DNA of 64,000 nt from Sulfurospirillum tamanense (GCF_016937535.1 NZ_JAFHKK010000003.1:62001-126000); one strand, 5' to 3'; positions 10,575 to 20,212 are shown, counted from the stretch's first letter. Numbers and translations: made by a program. Notes: generated by a model not told the origin, from the letters alone.

Positions 10575-11891
10575 TTATTTAAAAATAGACAACAGTACGC
10601 CCGCTGCGACCGCCGAACCAATAACACCCGAAACATTTGGACCCATAGCATGCATAAGAAGTATGTTGCTTGGGTCTTCCTTCATGCCCTCTTTATTAGC
10701 CACCCGCGCCGCCATGGGCACAGCACTTACTCCCGCAGCTCCAATAAGTGGATTAATTTTCTCTTTTGTAAACAGATTCATCGCCTTAGCCATCAAGACC
10801 CCTGATGCAGTACCAATAGCAAATGCAATGAGGCCTAAAATTAAAATGCCTAAGGTTTCGGGCGCCAAAAACTTATCTGCATCAAGCTTTGACCCCACCG
10901 CCAATCCAATGAAAATAGTAACAATGTTAATCAATGCGTTTTGCAAGGTGTCTGACAAACGCTGCACAACGCCTGATTCTTTGACAAGATTACCAAAAGC
11001 AAGAGCCCCAATGAGTGGGGTCGCATCGGGCAAAATAAGCAAAGAAAGCAAAACGATACTAATGGGAAAGATAATCTTTTCCAAACGTGACACTTGACGC
11101 AATTGCACCATTTTAATCTTTCGTTCTGCCTTGGTGGTGAGTGCCCGCATAATAGGCGGCTGAATCACAGGGACAAGGGCCATATACGAATACGCCGCCA
11201 CTGCCACTGCCCCCAAAAGGTCTGGGGCAAGCCTAGAGGTAATGAAAATAGCCGTAGGACCATCTGCCCCTCCGATAATACCAATAGCAGCGGCATCTTG
11301 AAGGGAAAAGTTAACTACAGAGGTATATTGGCTTAAGGCCACAGCACCAACTAGTGCCCCAAAAATACCAATTTGAGCCGCTGCGCCCAAAAGAGCAGTT
11401 TTAGGATTAGACAGCAAAGGACCAAAATCCGTCATGGCGCCCACGCCCATAAAAATCAGCAAAGGAAATAAGCCATTGGCAATACCTGCATCATAAATAA
11501 TGCCTAAAAAGCCATTTGGTCCCGCAATTTCAGCAATGGGCACATTGGCCAAAAAGCCTCCAAAACCAATAGGAAGCAATAAAAGAGGTTCAAACTTTTT
11601 AGCAATAGCCAAGTAAAAAAGAATGAACGAAATGACAATCATAATAACACGGCCCCACGTCTGAGTAAAAACACTCAACTCATGTCCCGTCGAATCCGTA
11701 AGCCCCTCTTGGGGATTTAAAAAGGCATATATCCCCGTAGACTCGTAGAAACTTTTAAAAAGTGCTCCGATATCTTTAGAGTGGTACTCTTTGACTTCTT
11801 GTGGTGCTGCGGGTGCTTGGACTGCGCTAGCAGACAAAGGCACCAATGCCAACGCAACAAACAATACAAGTGTTTTTAATATCAGCTTCAT
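10575..11891 (-). CDS. oadB: Oxaloacetate decarboxylase beta subunit, sodium pump
   Basis: This is the integral membrane subunit that decarboxylates carboxybiotin and exports sodium. The 438-residue protein starts with a hydrophobic, signal-like segment and a Pro/Ala-rich stretch (about 1-30). About ten membrane helices follow, with the conserved [10 protein letters not shown] motif near residue 210 that carries the essential Asp. The N-terminal extension before the conserved core is longer than in enterobacterial OadB. It is flanked by oadA (11 bases upstream) and pckA. With OadG present, the complex is more likely a sodium-pumping decarboxylase than the pyruvate carboxylase B subunit annotated at this spot in C. 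jejuni. Confidence 0.93.
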   Translation of the reverse strand: MKLILKTLVLFVALALVPLSASAVQAPAAPQEVKEYHSKDIGALFKSFYESTGIYAFLNPQEGLTDSTGHELSVFTQTWGRVIMIVISFILFYLAIAKKFEPLLLLPIGFGGFLANVPIAEIAGPNGFLGIIYDAGIANGLFPLLIFMGVGAMTDFGPLLSNPKTALLGAAAQIGIFGALVGAVALSQYTSVVNFSLQDAAAIGIIGGADGPTAIFITSRLAPDLLGAVAVAAYSYMALVPVIQPPIMRALTTKAERKIKMVQLRQVSRLEKIIFPISIVLLSLLILPDATPLIGALAFGNLVKESGVVQRLSDTLQNALINIVTIFIGLAVGSKLDADKFLAPETLGILILGLIAFAIGTASGVLMAKAMNLFTKEKINPLIGAAGVSAVPMAARVANKEGMKEDPSNILLMHAMGPNVSGVIGSAVAAGVLLSIFK

Positions 11892-11902
11892 TATCCCCTG
11901 CC

Positions 11903-13717
11903 CTATAATACAATCAAAATTTGGCCATTCTCAACCGATTGGCCCTCAGAAACCTTCACTTGGCTTACAATGCCAGCGCAAGGGGAAGGAATTTCAATTT
12001 CCATTTTCATGGCTTCCAAAACAATCAACACCTCTCCTTCTGCAACACTCTGACCCTCTTTTACAAGAAGTTTAAACACAGATCCAGGCAAACTTGCACA
12101 CACTGTTGCTCCTGAAGAAGGCGCTGACGCTACTTGTGCTGAAGATGTTGCTTGTGTTGTTGCAACGGGTGCAACAGCAGTAATGGCCACATCGGCCCCT
12201 TCTGCCACTTGCACGGCATAGGTTTTTCCATTGACAACAACCGTATAGGCACAAGGTTCTTGATTGGTCTCTTGTGGCGCAGTAGGCGTGACAGAAACAG
12301 GGGCGGGAGCACTATTTTTACGCACATTAACTTTGGCTTCACCTTTTAAATAGGCGATTCCTTTTTCTTTACATGCCGCCGCAATAAAGAGATTTTCCTC
12401 AGTTGCCTCCAACCCCTCTTTTTCAAGAATGGCACGCGTATGGGCCAAGGATTTTGTTTCGTCTTTATCGGCCAAATCAATGGCATGCTCTGTTGTTGGC
12501 TCTAGCTTTAACTGCTTGGCCGCCAAATCTACCACGGAAGCATCGGGAGCCACAGGTGTTTTTCCAAAGTAGCCAAGGACCATTTTGCCATACCCGTCTG
12601 CAATTTTTGTCCACGGTCCAAACATAACATTATTAAACGCTTGCTGGAAGTAAAACTGTGACACAGGGGTGACACTTGTGCCATAGCCTCCTTTTTCTAC
12701 CACTTCGCGCATAGCCTTAATGACTTCAGGAAATTTGTGCAAGATGTTGTTATCGCGCATCATCTGCGTGTTGGCAGTCAAAGCGCCTCCAGGCATGGGT
12801 GAAAAGGGAATCAGTGGCGACACCTGCACCGCTTCTGGTGGCATAAAGTACTCTTTAAGGCACTCTTGGAGGACTTCTTCGTAAGTTAAAATCTTTTCAA
12901 GCTCCAAGCCACCTAGGTCATAAGGCTTTCCCTTGACTGCATGAAGCATGGTTAAAATATCTGGCTGACTTGTGCCACCGCTCACAGGTGCTGCGGCCAA
13001 ATCAATACCATCCACCCCTGCCTCCAAAGCAGCCAAATAACAAGCCACACTCACCCCTGCTGTTTCATGGGTATGGAGCCTTACATGTACAGATTCTGGC
13101 AAGAGTTTTTTTGCCATTTTGATGGTTTCATAAACCTTTTGGGGACTAGATGTTCCGCTGGCGTCTTTAAAACAAATACTGTCATAGGGAATTCCCGCAT
13201 CTAAAATCTCGCGCAGTGTTTTTTCGTAAAAGGCCACATCATGCGCACCCACGCACCCTGGAGGAAGATCCATAAGGGTCACCACCACTTCATGTTTTAG
13301 ACCATAATGAGAGATGCGTTCACCACTATATTTAAGGTTCTCGACATCATTTAGTGCATCAAAATTACGCACGGTAGTTGTGCCGTGTTTTTTAAATAAT
13401 TTTGCGTGCAAATCAACAATTTCACGGCTTCCTGTGTCTAGTGTCACGGTATTTACACCGCGCGCTAGGGTTTGAAGGTTGGCATCTTTTCCAGCTACTT
13501 CGCGGAATTTATCCATCATATCAAACGCATTTTCATTGAGATAGAAAAATAGGCTTTGGAACCTTGCGCCGCCGCCAAACTCAAAGTGTGTGATTCCTGC
13601 TTCTCTTGCTGCAGCAACTGCAGGCATGAAATCTCCCATAAGAACCCTGCCACCGTAAACAGATTGGAATCCGTCTCGGAATGTTGTGTCCATAATATCG
13701 ATGAATTTTTTTGCCAT
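11903..13717 (-). CDS. oadA: Oxaloacetate decarboxylase alpha subunit (biotin carboxyltransferase)
   Basis: OadA transfers the carboxyl group of oxaloacetate to biotin. The 604-residue protein has an N-terminal TIM-barrel carboxyltransferase domain starting with the metal-site motif [10 protein letters not shown] (9-18), the conserved FKDASG and RLHTHETAG segments, and a PYC-OADA domain. A Pro/Ala/Thr/Ser-rich linker (about 420-530) follows, then a C-terminal biotinyl domain with the biotin lysine in EAMKMEI (Lys571). It sits between oadG (20 bases upstream) and oadB. The same type of protein acts as PycB in C. jejuni, so reversal as a carboxylase is possible. The oadB and oadG neighbours favour the decarboxylase. 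Confidence 0.93.
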   Translation of the reverse strand: MAKKFIDIMDTTFRDGFQSVYGGRVLMGDFMPAVAAAREAGITHFEFGGGARFQSLFFYLNENAFDMMDKFREVAGKDANLQTLARGVNTVTLDTGSREIVDLHAKLFKKHGTTTVRNFDALNDVENLKYSGERISHYGLKHEVVVTLMDLPPGCVGAHDVAFYEKTLREILDAGIPYDSICFKDASGTSSPQKVYETIKMAKKLLPESVHVRLHTHETAGVSVACYLAALEAGVDGIDLAAAPVSGGTSQPDILTMLHAVKGKPYDLGGLELEKILTYEEVLQECLKEYFMPPEAVQVSPLIPFSPMPGGALTANTQMMRDNNILHKFPEVIKAMREVVEKGGYGTSVTPVSQFYFQQAFNNVMFGPWTKIADGYGKMVLGYFGKTPVAPDASVVDLAAKQLKLEPTTEHAIDLADKDETKSLAHTRAILEKEGLEATEENLFIAAACKEKGIAYLKGEAKVNVRKNSAPAPVSVTPTAPQETNQEPCAYTVVVNGKTYAVQVAEGADVAITAVAPVATTQATSSAQVASAPSSGATVCASLPGSVFKLLVKEGQSVAEGEVLIVLEAMKMEIEIPSPCAGIVSQVKVSEGQSVENGQILIVL

Positions 13718-13737
13718 GATTGCCCTTTTATAAACGC

Positions 13738-13992
13738 TTAGTGACGTTTTTGATTACGAAATGTTTGAATCGCTGCGGAAATCACCGCTACAAGTGTCGT
13801 TTCATCGCTAGGGGATGATGGAGTGCTCCCTGGGGTTTGTTGGGGTTTGGGAGTGGGTTTTTGAGGAAAAAACGTTGTTAGGATGGCCGATTGCGCGTAC
13901 AGTATCGCTACCATCAACACCAGGAATAAAAACACGGTCGTAATGCCTAAGACCATGAATTTGAGACCTTCTGTGACCAGATTTATTTCCAT
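13738..13992 (-). CDS. oadG: Oxaloacetate decarboxylase gamma subunit
   Basis: This small membrane subunit anchors the Oad complex and helps bind zinc. The 84-residue protein has one transmembrane helix (about 11-36), a Pro/Thr/Ser-rich linker and a short soluble tail with VAVISAAIQTFR that matches the OadG C-terminal pattern. It is the first gene of the oadG-oadA-oadB-pckA-argH series. It follows tandem terminators, which separates it from the dehydrogenase upstream. Sequence conservation in this family is low, so the call rests on size, topology and position. Confidence 0.85.
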   Translation of the reverse strand: MEINLVTEGLKFMVLGITTVFLFLVLMVAILYAQSAILTTFFPQKPTPKPQQTPGSTPSSPSDETTLVAVISAAIQTFRNQKRH

Positions 13993-14069
13993 GCCAGAAG
14001 CCTTTGTGTGAGAACATTTTTAGCGCAAACGCTAAATGGCGGTTATTCTAACATGTCTTTTATTAAAAA

Positions 14070-14099
14070 AAACCAAGCCACCAATAGGGAGCTTGGTTT
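14070..14099 (-). terminator. Rho-independent terminator, second of a tandem pair
   Basis: AAACCAAGC pairs with GCTTGGTTT across a 12-base loop. On the minus strand the stem is followed by a run of seven or more T. On the plus strand it also borders A/T runs and might work in both directions. It lies after the dehydrogenase gene and before oadG. Confidence 0.75.
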
Positions 14100-14103
14100 A
14101 AAA

Positions 14104-14129
14104 AATCCCCTTTACATGTAAAGGGGATT
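14104..14129 (-). terminator. Terminator whose stem is the iterated palindrome
   Basis: A 26-bp perfect palindrome: the TTTACATGTAAA core flanked by AATCCCC and GGGGATT, followed on the minus strand by TTTTT. It lies just after the stop of the FAD/Fe-S dehydrogenase gene and so ends that transcript. It shows the repeat recruited as terminator stem. Confidence 0.8.
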
Positions 14130-14148
14130 ATGGGGTTTTGTTGGGGTA

Positions 14149-16983
14149 TTACCTAGTACAACGGTCCACCAAATACAAGATGTTACGATAAGCCAGCCCA
14201 CTGTGCTCACTAAGGCCAATTTCACAGGTTTTATTGGTCGAAAAGGCCAAGCGTGTTCCCTTGGGAATATTGGCTTTCAAATCGCGTAAGGCCGAAGTGT
14301 TTAACTCAGGATAGTTAAACCCACGGTCTCCCGCAAAACCACAACACTGTACGTCTGAGGGTACATGTACTTGTGTTGAACACAAGTTAGCCACCTCAAC
14401 AAATTTATCCACTAAGCCCATTTTTCGCGTTGAACAAATAGCGTGAATCACCACGGGTTCGTCAATTTTCGTAAAGGTAAGCTTCTCTTTGAGGTGTGTC
14501 AAAACAAATTCGATAGGGTCAAGCATGATAATATCGCCATTAAAATTCTCGCGTGCTGTTTTACTGCACGAAGTCATATCACAAACAATAGGATAAGCCC
14601 CATTATTGCTAGCACCTCGCAACACGTCTTCGAGTTCTTTATTTTTGCGTTTCCCCTCTTCCACGTACCCTTTGCTCAAAAAAGCTTGGCCACAACACAG
14701 CTCTTTGACCCCTTTTGGAATAATAACTTCATACCCCGCGCGCTCCAAGAGTCCAATGGTAATTTCATGGATGCTGGCCTCTTCGTCTTGCGGTTTTGGA
14801 TTTCCAAGAGAGCGATTAATACATGAAGAGTAATAAACCACCTTGGGTGCATCAGGACGAAACTGAGGCTGTGGTTTAAAGGAAACGCCTCCCGTGAGAC
14901 TTGCTGTCCACAAAGGCAAAGCATTGTTTGTTAGTTTTCTTGCGCCTTTACCAAGTCCTGTCATCACATTTTCACCCAATACGGAACTCACTCCTTTTAC
15001 GGCGCTTAAGGTGACGTTCATTGCACCCAGCGTTGCTCCAAAGTGCGATCCGATAAACCCAGCTGTTTTTTGCGCAAATTCCCCAATTTGAGCGCTACGC
15101 AACTCTTTGGTAAGATTGCCTGTGTTGATGCCAACGGGGCACGAGAGGGAGCACAGCGAACATGTAGCACAGGTCTCTATGCCATCGTACTGGTACGCTT
15201 TTTTGAAATCCAAATATGCTTGCGTATCCAGCTCGCTTTTGAGTTTTGAAAGGTGACGATTGGCCACAATTCGTTGGCGTGGTGTTAATGTGATAACATT
15301 AGAAGGACACACAGGCTCACAAAATCCACACTCGATGCACTTGTCGACAATCGGATGGGTTGCGGGCATAAATTTAAAATCTTTCAAGTGCGCTTTAGGG
15401 TCATCGTTTAAAATAACGCCTGGGTTAAGTAACCCATTGGGGTCAAAAAGTGCCTTAATTTCTTTCATAAGCGCGTAAGCATCCGCGCCCCATTCAAGCT
15501 CAACAAACGGCGCCATGTTGCGTCCTGTGCCGTGTTCTGCTTTGAGGCTTCCTTGGTACTTGGTAGCCACTTGTTCAGCCACTTCTTGCATAAATGCTTC
15601 GTAGCGCGCTATCTCTTCTTGGGTATCAAAGGCTTGCGTGAAGACAAAGTGCAAGTTGCCATCTAGCGCATGTCCAAAGATAATCGCTTCGTTATAGCCA
15701 TACTTTTTAAATAACTCTTGAAGCTCCAAGGTTGCATCAGCCAAAGACTCAATAGGATAAGCCACATCTTCGATAATAACAGTCGTACCTGTCTCCCTTA
15801 CTGCGCCAACAGCAGGGAAAGTTCCTTTGCGAATTTTCCAAAAAGAGGTGTACTCGGCCACATCTTTTGTAAATTGCAAGGGAATTTCTGGCTCAATGTG
15901 CTGAAGCTTCTCCAAGATAGTAGCGATATTTTTATCCAGTGTTGCATCATCTACCGCTCTTGTTTCTACAAGCACGGCCGTAGCTGTCTCACTTAAATCT
16001 TTGAGGTATGGCGGCATGCCATCTTTGCCCTCAACGCTTCGCAACGCAGCCCTGTCCATGATTTCTGCTGCGTCTACTTCTGCGTTTTCAACCCGTGTTC
16101 TGCATTGGGTTTTTAGGACAATAATAGCATCACAAGCGTCTTTGATGTTTTTGAAAATCATTAACGCACTGGCTTTATCTTTGTATTCAGGAACGGTTTT
16201 AAAGGTGATTTCCTTAATAAAACCCAACGTTCCCTCACTCCCAATCATAAGGTGCTGAATGATCTCATAGGGGTCGTCAAAATCCACAAGAGCATTAAGG
16301 CCATACCCACAGGTGTTTTTGATTTTAAATTTTCGGTTGATTTTATCCCGCAACGCTGTGTTTTCATTGGTCTTTTTGGCAAGTGCTGCAACGCCCTCCA
16401 CAAGGTCTGGATGAGAAAGGGCGAATGCCTTTTTGCTCTCTTCGCACCCTGTATCTAACTCTGAGCCATCGTGAAAAATAATTTGCATCGTATGGAGCGT
16501 CTTATAGGAGTTGTCAGACGTGCCACAGCACATACCACTAGCATTGTTTGCCGCAATCCCTCCGATCATCGCTGAACCGATAGAAGCAGGATCTGGACCA
16601 ATCTTCTTTCCATAAGGCAAAAGCTTCTCGTTAACAGAAGTGCCCAAAACGGAAGGTTCCATTGTAACGAAGGTGCCGTTTTCTTTTACATGTATACCTT
16701 TCCAGTCCCTAGAAGTCATTAAGAGAATGGAGTCTGTGATAGCTTGGCCCGCCAAGCTTGTCCCTGCTGCACGAAAAACAACAGGCAAGTTTCTTTTTGA
16801 GGCTTCTTTGAGCACCAAACTGACTTCACTCGCATTCGCAGCAAGAATGACAATTTTTGGCACCAAGCGATAAAACGAAGCATCCGTCCCGTAGGCAATG
16901 GTGTGAAGCGGGTCAGTGAAGATACGATTTTGAGAAATCACAGAAGAAACAGAGGCATGAAAATCACGATAAGGGCCTGTCAT
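14149..16983 (-). CDS. FAD-linked oxidase/Fe-S fusion, D-lactate dehydrogenase type
   Basis: A 944-residue fusion of a GlcD-like and a GlcF-like protein. Residues about 35-230 form the FAD-binding PCMH fold, up to about 520 the FAD-oxidase C-terminal domain. Two 4Fe-4S motifs follow (CIECGFCEPVC at about 546 and CATCSLCSLSC at about 603), then a CCG cysteine-rich domain with ELCCGQAF (about 763) and CCGFAGDRG (about 879). Such proteins oxidise D-lactate or another 2-hydroxy acid and pass electrons to quinones at the inner membrane; C. jejuni Cj1585c is a known D-lactate example. It lies downstream of a TRAP transporter with a keto/hydroxy-acid type binding protein, which fits that substrate class. 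Glycolate or D-2-hydroxyglutarate remain possible. Confidence 0.85.
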   Translation of the reverse strand: MTGPYRDFHASVSSVISQNRIFTDPLHTIAYGTDASFYRLVPKIVILAANASEVSLVLKEASKRNLPVVFRAAGTSLAGQAITDSILLMTSRDWKGIHVKENGTFVTMEPSVLGTSVNEKLLPYGKKIGPDPASIGSAMIGGIAANNASGMCCGTSDNSYKTLHTMQIIFHDGSELDTGCEESKKAFALSHPDLVEGVAALAKKTNENTALRDKINRKFKIKNTCGYGLNALVDFDDPYEIIQHLMIGSEGTLGFIKEITFKTVPEYKDKASALMIFKNIKDACDAIIVLKTQCRTRVENAEVDAAEIMDRAALRSVEGKDGMPPYLKDLSETATAVLVETRAVDDATLDKNIATILEKLQHIEPEIPLQFTKDVAEYTSFWKIRKGTFPAVGAVRETGTTVIIEDVAYPIESLADATLELQELFKKYGYNEAIIFGHALDGNLHFVFTQAFDTQEEIARYEAFMQEVAEQVATKYQGSLKAEHGTGRNMAPFVELEWGADAYALMKEIKALFDPNGLLNPGVILNDDPKAHLKDFKFMPATHPIVDKCIECGFCEPVCPSNVITLTPRQRIVANRHLSKLKSELDTQAYLDFKKAYQYDGIETCATCSLCSLSCPVGINTGNLTKELRSAQIGEFAQKTAGFIGSHFGATLGAMNVTLSAVKGVSSVLGENVMTGLGKGARKLTNNALPLWTASLTGGVSFKPQPQFRPDAPKVVYYSSCINRSLGNPKPQDEEASIHEITIGLLERAGYEVIIPKGVKELCCGQAFLSKGYVEEGKRKNKELEDVLRGASNNGAYPIVCDMTSCSKTARENFNGDIIMLDPIEFVLTHLKEKLTFTKIDEPVVIHAICSTRKMGLVDKFVEVANLCSTQVHVPSDVQCCGFAGDRGFNYPELNTSALRDLKANIPKGTRLAFSTNKTCEIGLSEHSGLAYRNILYLVDRCTR

Positions 16984-17022
16984 GGACTATCCTTTAGAGC
17001 GGTTTTTGTGTCAAATGCACTT

Positions 17023-17028
17023 ATTGTA
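17023..17028 (-). promoter_or_regulatory. Candidate promoter of the dehydrogenase gene
   Basis: TACAAT on the minus strand, about 40 bases upstream of the ATG at 16983. A TTTAGA hexamer about 16 bases further upstream could be the -35 element, but it lies inside the dctM terminator hairpin. Confidence 0.4.
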
Positions 17029-17032
17029 CAAA

Positions 17033-17065
17033 GTTGGCATAATATCTAAATGATAATGTGCCAAC
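17033..17065 (-). terminator. Hairpin after dctM
   Basis: GTTGGCA pairs with TGCCAAC around an AT-rich, partly paired loop, 10 bases past the dctM stop. Only TTT follows on the minus strand, so it may be a leaky terminator that lets some transcription continue into the dehydrogenase gene. Confidence 0.5.
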
Positions 17066-17074
17066 CCTGAAACA

Positions 17075-18421
17075 CTACTGCATAACGCTGATACCAAACC
17101 ACTCAGGATAAAACATCAACACCACCAAAACAGCAATTTGAATGAGGATAAAAGGCAAAACGCCTCGATAAATATGAACAGTCTTTACCTCTGGCGGTGA
17201 AACACCCTTGAGATAAAACAAGCTAAACCCAAAAGGCGGCGTAAGAAAGGAGGTTTGCAAGTTCATAGCAATCAAAATAGCAAACCACACAGGATTAATC
17301 CCAATAGCATCTGCAATAGGCACTAAAATAGGAACGATGATGTAAGAGATCTCAACAAAATCAATGAAAAACCCTAGCACCAAAATAGCAATCATAGACA
17401 AAATAATAAAGCCCCATTTTTCCCCAGGAAGGCTTAACATAAACTCTTCCACAATCTCCTCACCACCGGTATAAGAAAAAACCATCGAAAAAGCAGTAGC
17501 ACCAATCAAAATCCCAAATACCATAGCGGTTACTTTAACGGTCTCTAAAGCCGCTTCATGAAGCATCTTAAAAGAAAACGTGCGGTATAAAACTGCAAGC
17601 CCTATGGCGCCAATACACCCTACTGCCGAAGACTCCGTGGGCGTAGCGATCCCTGCAAAAATAGACCCGAGCACCATAACAATTAACACCAAAGGAGGAA
17701 TAACAGCCAAAAGAGCGTTAAGCACTTGCTTAAGCTTACTTTCTTGACTCACAATCGTAATAGGTGGCGCAACTTCTTTTTTAATAAAAGCAATCACCAA
17801 AATAAAAAGAATATAAGCTCCCACCAAAGCAAGGCCAGGAAAAAGGGCGCCTTTAAACAAATCTCCTACGGGAACTTGAAACACATCCCCTAAAATAATC
17901 AACACAATCGAAGGCGGAATGATTTGGCCCAAGGTGCCTGCGGCACAAATGGTTCCTGTGGCAAGTTCTTTGTTGTAGCCGTATTTAAGCATAACCGGTA
18001 ACGAAATTACTCCCATCGCTACCACGCTTGCCCCTACAACACCCGTAGACGCAGCCAAAAGTGCTCCCACGAGCACGGTGCTAATAGCAATGCCGCCACG
18101 AATCTCCCCAAACAAAAAGCCCATGGATTCCAAAAGACGTTCGGCCAGTTTGGTTTTTTGCAAAATAATACCCATCAAAACAAAAAGTGGGACTGCCATT
18201 AAGATGGTATTTTGCATAATAGAAAAAACTCGAAATGGCATGAAGCCAAACATATCTTTCCCAATACCAAACCCCTCTGCGATGGTTCCACCGTACTGCA
18301 ACGATTCCACCACGCCACCAATCATGGCAAAAAACACCGACACCGCCCCAAAGGTAAACGCCACAGGAAACCCAAGTGCTAGCATTGCCAAAGCGGCAAA
18401 AAACATGATAATGCCTACCAT
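17075..18421 (-). CDS. dctM: TRAP transporter large permease subunit (DctM)
   Basis: This is the large membrane subunit of a tripartite ATP-independent periplasmic transporter, the ion-coupled channel. The 448-residue protein is almost entirely hydrophobic, with about 12 predicted helices, and shows DctM-family stretches such as ALLAASTGVVGAS, QIIPPSIVLIILGD and TPTESSAVG. It starts 2 bases after the dctQ stop, so the two are coupled. Length is on the long side for DctM (about 430), as in the subfamily that carries keto acids and mannitol-like substrates. Confidence 0.92.
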   Translation of the reverse strand: MVGIIMFFAALAMLALGFPVAFTFGAVSVFFAMIGGVVESLQYGGTIAEGFGIGKDMFGFMPFRVFSIMQNTILMAVPLFVLMGIILQKTKLAERLLESMGFLFGEIRGGIAISTVLVGALLAASTGVVGASVVAMGVISLPVMLKYGYNKELATGTICAAGTLGQIIPPSIVLIILGDVFQVPVGDLFKGALFPGLALVGAYILFILVIAFIKKEVAPPITIVSQESKLKQVLNALLAVIPPLVLIVMVLGSIFAGIATPTESSAVGCIGAIGLAVLYRTFSFKMLHEAALETVKVTAMVFGILIGATAFSMVFSYTGGEEIVEEFMLSLPGEKWGFIILSMIAILVLGFFIDFVEISYIIVPILVPIADAIGINPVWFAILIAMNLQTSFLTPPFGFSLFYLKGVSPPEVKTVHIYRGVLPFILIQIAVLVVLMFYPEWFGISVMQ

Positions 18422-18423
18422 GA

Positions 18424-18945
18424 TTATGCCTCCTTAGTTGGGCAAGAATGGGCCCGGTAAAGATTAATGTTTTTAATAATAAAGCCAAGATTAATGAAAA
18501 GCAAAAGATAAAAGGACAACGGAATCATCCCTTTGATAATCCAACGAAACGGAAGTCCGCCAGGATCACCACTGCCCTCATTACTACGATAAGCTTCTAA
18601 CACAAACTCTGTTGAACCTGTAGCAATCAACACAGAAATGGGAACGATGAAAACAATCGCACCAAATATATTAATCAGTGCTTTTCTTTTTGGCTGAAGC
18701 CTGTCGTAGATAACATCAACGCGAACGTGGGCATCTTCTTTGAGTGCGTAAGAGATGCCAAAAAGAATAATCAGAGAAAAGAAGTGCCACTCAAGCTCTT
18801 GCATTCCAATGGAACCCGTTTTAAAAAAGTACCGCATTACCACGTTGTAAAAGACATTTAACATCATAATGCTCATCAAAATTCCACACGCATGACCAAT
18901 CCAATTGGCGAGCGTATCAAAAAAACGCTCCATTCGCTCCAACAT
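18424..18945 (-). CDS. dctQ: TRAP transporter small permease subunit (DctQ)
   Basis: This small membrane subunit pairs with DctM. The 173-residue protein has four hydrophobic segments and the family-typical charged stretch KEDAHVRVDVIYDRL between helices 2 and 3. The start MLERMERFFDTLANW agrees with the family N-terminus. It lies between dctP and dctM. A strong hairpin separates it from dctP, so the permease genes are probably expressed less than the binding protein. Confidence 0.9.
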   Translation of the reverse strand: MLERMERFFDTLANWIGHACGILMSIMMLNVFYNVVMRYFFKTGSIGMQELEWHFFSLIILFGISYALKEDAHVRVDVIYDRLQPKRKALINIFGAIVFIVPISVLIATGSTEFVLEAYRSNEGSGDPGGLPFRWIIKGMIPLSFYLLLFINLGFIIKNINLYRAHSCPTKEA

Positions 18946-18975
18946 TCAATCTCCCTACCTACTTGCAATTTCACT

Positions 18976-19020
18976 GGTTTTTTTCCATAGCCTTTACATG
19001 TAATGCTATGGAAAAAAACC
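18976..19020 (-). terminator. Intercistronic hairpin with the repeat in its loop
   Basis: A 16-bp perfect stem (GGTTTTTTTCCATAGC with GCTATGGAAAAAAACC) encloses a 13-base loop holding TTTACATGTAAT. It sits between dctP and dctQ and continues from the stem at 19018-19045. It could act as an attenuator or protect the dctP mRNA 3' end. Confidence 0.65.
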
Positions 19021-19045
19021 AAAAGGCCTCAAAAGGCCTCTTGGC
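19018..19045 (-). terminator. Terminator directly after dctP
   Basis: On the minus strand AAGAGGCC pairs with GGCCTTTT across TTTTGA and is followed by GGTTTTTTT, a standard rho-independent layout. The T-run is also the left arm of the next hairpin. Partial read-through would feed dctQ and dctM. Confidence 0.65.
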
Positions 19046-19052
19046 GCCAATC

Positions 19053-20117
19053 CTAAAGATTGTCTTTAAGGTAATCAAAGTCCGACATTTTAGTCCAAAC
19101 ACGAACTTTTTTCAAGTATTGCGCCTGAGACTCCATGGCTTCTTTAAAAAGAGGATTTGCATCCGACATCTCTTTGAGAAGCTTTTGGTTGGCTGCTTTC
19201 ATGGCATTCATAATCTCTGGAGAAAATGTTTCAATCTTGATGTGAGGAAATTCTGTCGCAATTTGCGCCCATGCCTCAGAACTCTCATGGTAGTTGAGTG
19301 CATACATGTCATACGCAGCGACACGCATAGCCACGCGTAGCATCTCTTTGTATTTTTCTGGGAGTGCCTCGTAAGCTTTTTGATTTACCAAGTACTGAAG
19401 TTCAGTTGCAGGCTCATGCCACCCTGTATAGTAATATGGCGCCACTTTGTGAAATCCAAGCTTAATATCCATACCTGGTCCAACCCACTCAAGGGCATCA
19501 ATGGTTCCCCGCTCAAGAGCTGTGTAAAGCTCACCTGGTGCGATGTTAGTAACCACCGTACCAAGTTCTGCTAAAACCTCTCCTGCAAAGCCGGGGATAC
19601 GCATTTTGAGTCCCTTTAAATCTTCAAGAGTTTTGATTTCTTTGCGAAACCAACCACCCATTTGCGCACCTGTGTTTCCGCCTGGAAAAGAGTACATGTT
19701 GTGTGGCGCATAGGCTTTTTGCATAAGCTCCATGCCTCCACCATAGTAAAACCACGCGTATTGCTCAGGTGCCGTCATGCCAAAGGGCATGCTCGTAAAC
19801 GGCAGGAGGTTAACGTCTTTCCCCTTCCAATAATAAGAAGCAGAATGGGCCATCTCATATTGCCCCGCCTTAACCATGTCCAACACTCCAAAAGGCGATT
19901 TGTGCCGATTGGCTGAATCAATGCGAATGATAAAATTGCCATCACTCATCGTCTCAACCATTTTGGCCATACTCTCAACCGAAGTGGTAAAGGGGTGCAA
20001 GGTTCCGCCCCATGTCATTGCCAACTTCCATACAATTTTGCGCTCCGAAGCGCTTGCGCTCGTGAGCACTGCAACAGCCAACACAAGTGTGGCAACAATG
20101 CGTCTCCAATATTGCAT
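19053..20117 (-). CDS. dctP: TRAP transporter periplasmic binding protein (DctP family, TakP-like)
   Basis: This periplasmic binding protein captures the substrate of the TRAP system. The 354-residue protein has a signal peptide (about 1-23, ending ASASE). Family landmarks are MTWGGTLHPF, GGWFRKEI, MRIPGFAGEV and DALEWVGPGMD. The last motif and the GGW-R region resemble TakP and the Thermus lactate-binding protein, whose ligands are 2-keto or 2-hydroxy acids. That makes pyruvate, lactate or a relative the best guess, and the neighbouring D-lactate-type dehydrogenase supports it. The first two lysine-poor strands after the signal are typical. A repeat copy and a likely promoter lie upstream. 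Confidence 0.87.
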   Translation of the reverse strand: MQYWRRIVATLVLAVAVLTSASASERKIVWKLAMTWGGTLHPFTTSVESMAKMVETMSDGNFIIRIDSANRHKSPFGVLDMVKAGQYEMAHSASYYWKGKDVNLLPFTSMPFGMTAPEQYAWFYYGGGMELMQKAYAPHNMYSFPGGNTGAQMGGWFRKEIKTLEDLKGLKMRIPGFAGEVLAELGTVVTNIAPGELYTALERGTIDALEWVGPGMDIKLGFHKVAPYYYTGWHEPATELQYLVNQKAYEALPEKYKEMLRVAMRVAAYDMYALNYHESSEAWAQIATEFPHIKIETFSPEIMNAMKAANQKLLKEMSDANPLFKEAMESQAQYLKKVRVWTKMSDFDYLKDNL

Positions 20118-20125
20118 TCTTTCTC

Positions 20126-20139
20126 CTTTACATGTAAAG
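20126..20139. repeat. Iterated palindrome in the dctP leader
   Basis: CTTTACATGTAAAG, a perfect 14-bp copy, lies directly upstream of the dctP ribosome site (GGAGAAAG). Folding of this copy could affect translation of dctP. Confidence 0.9.
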
Positions 20140-20154
20140 TGGTGTTCAATACGT

Positions 20155-20185
20155 ATTGTAGAAAGAAATAGCCAAAAAGTGACAA
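20155..20185 (-). promoter_or_regulatory. Candidate dctP promoter
   Basis: On the minus strand TTGTCA (20185-20180) and TACAAT (20160-20155) are separated by 19 bases, with a start near 20148. The spacing is long, which fits a promoter that needs an activator. Confidence 0.45.
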
Positions 20186-20212
20186 GATTGCTCTATTTCA
20201 AGGGCAGGATTC

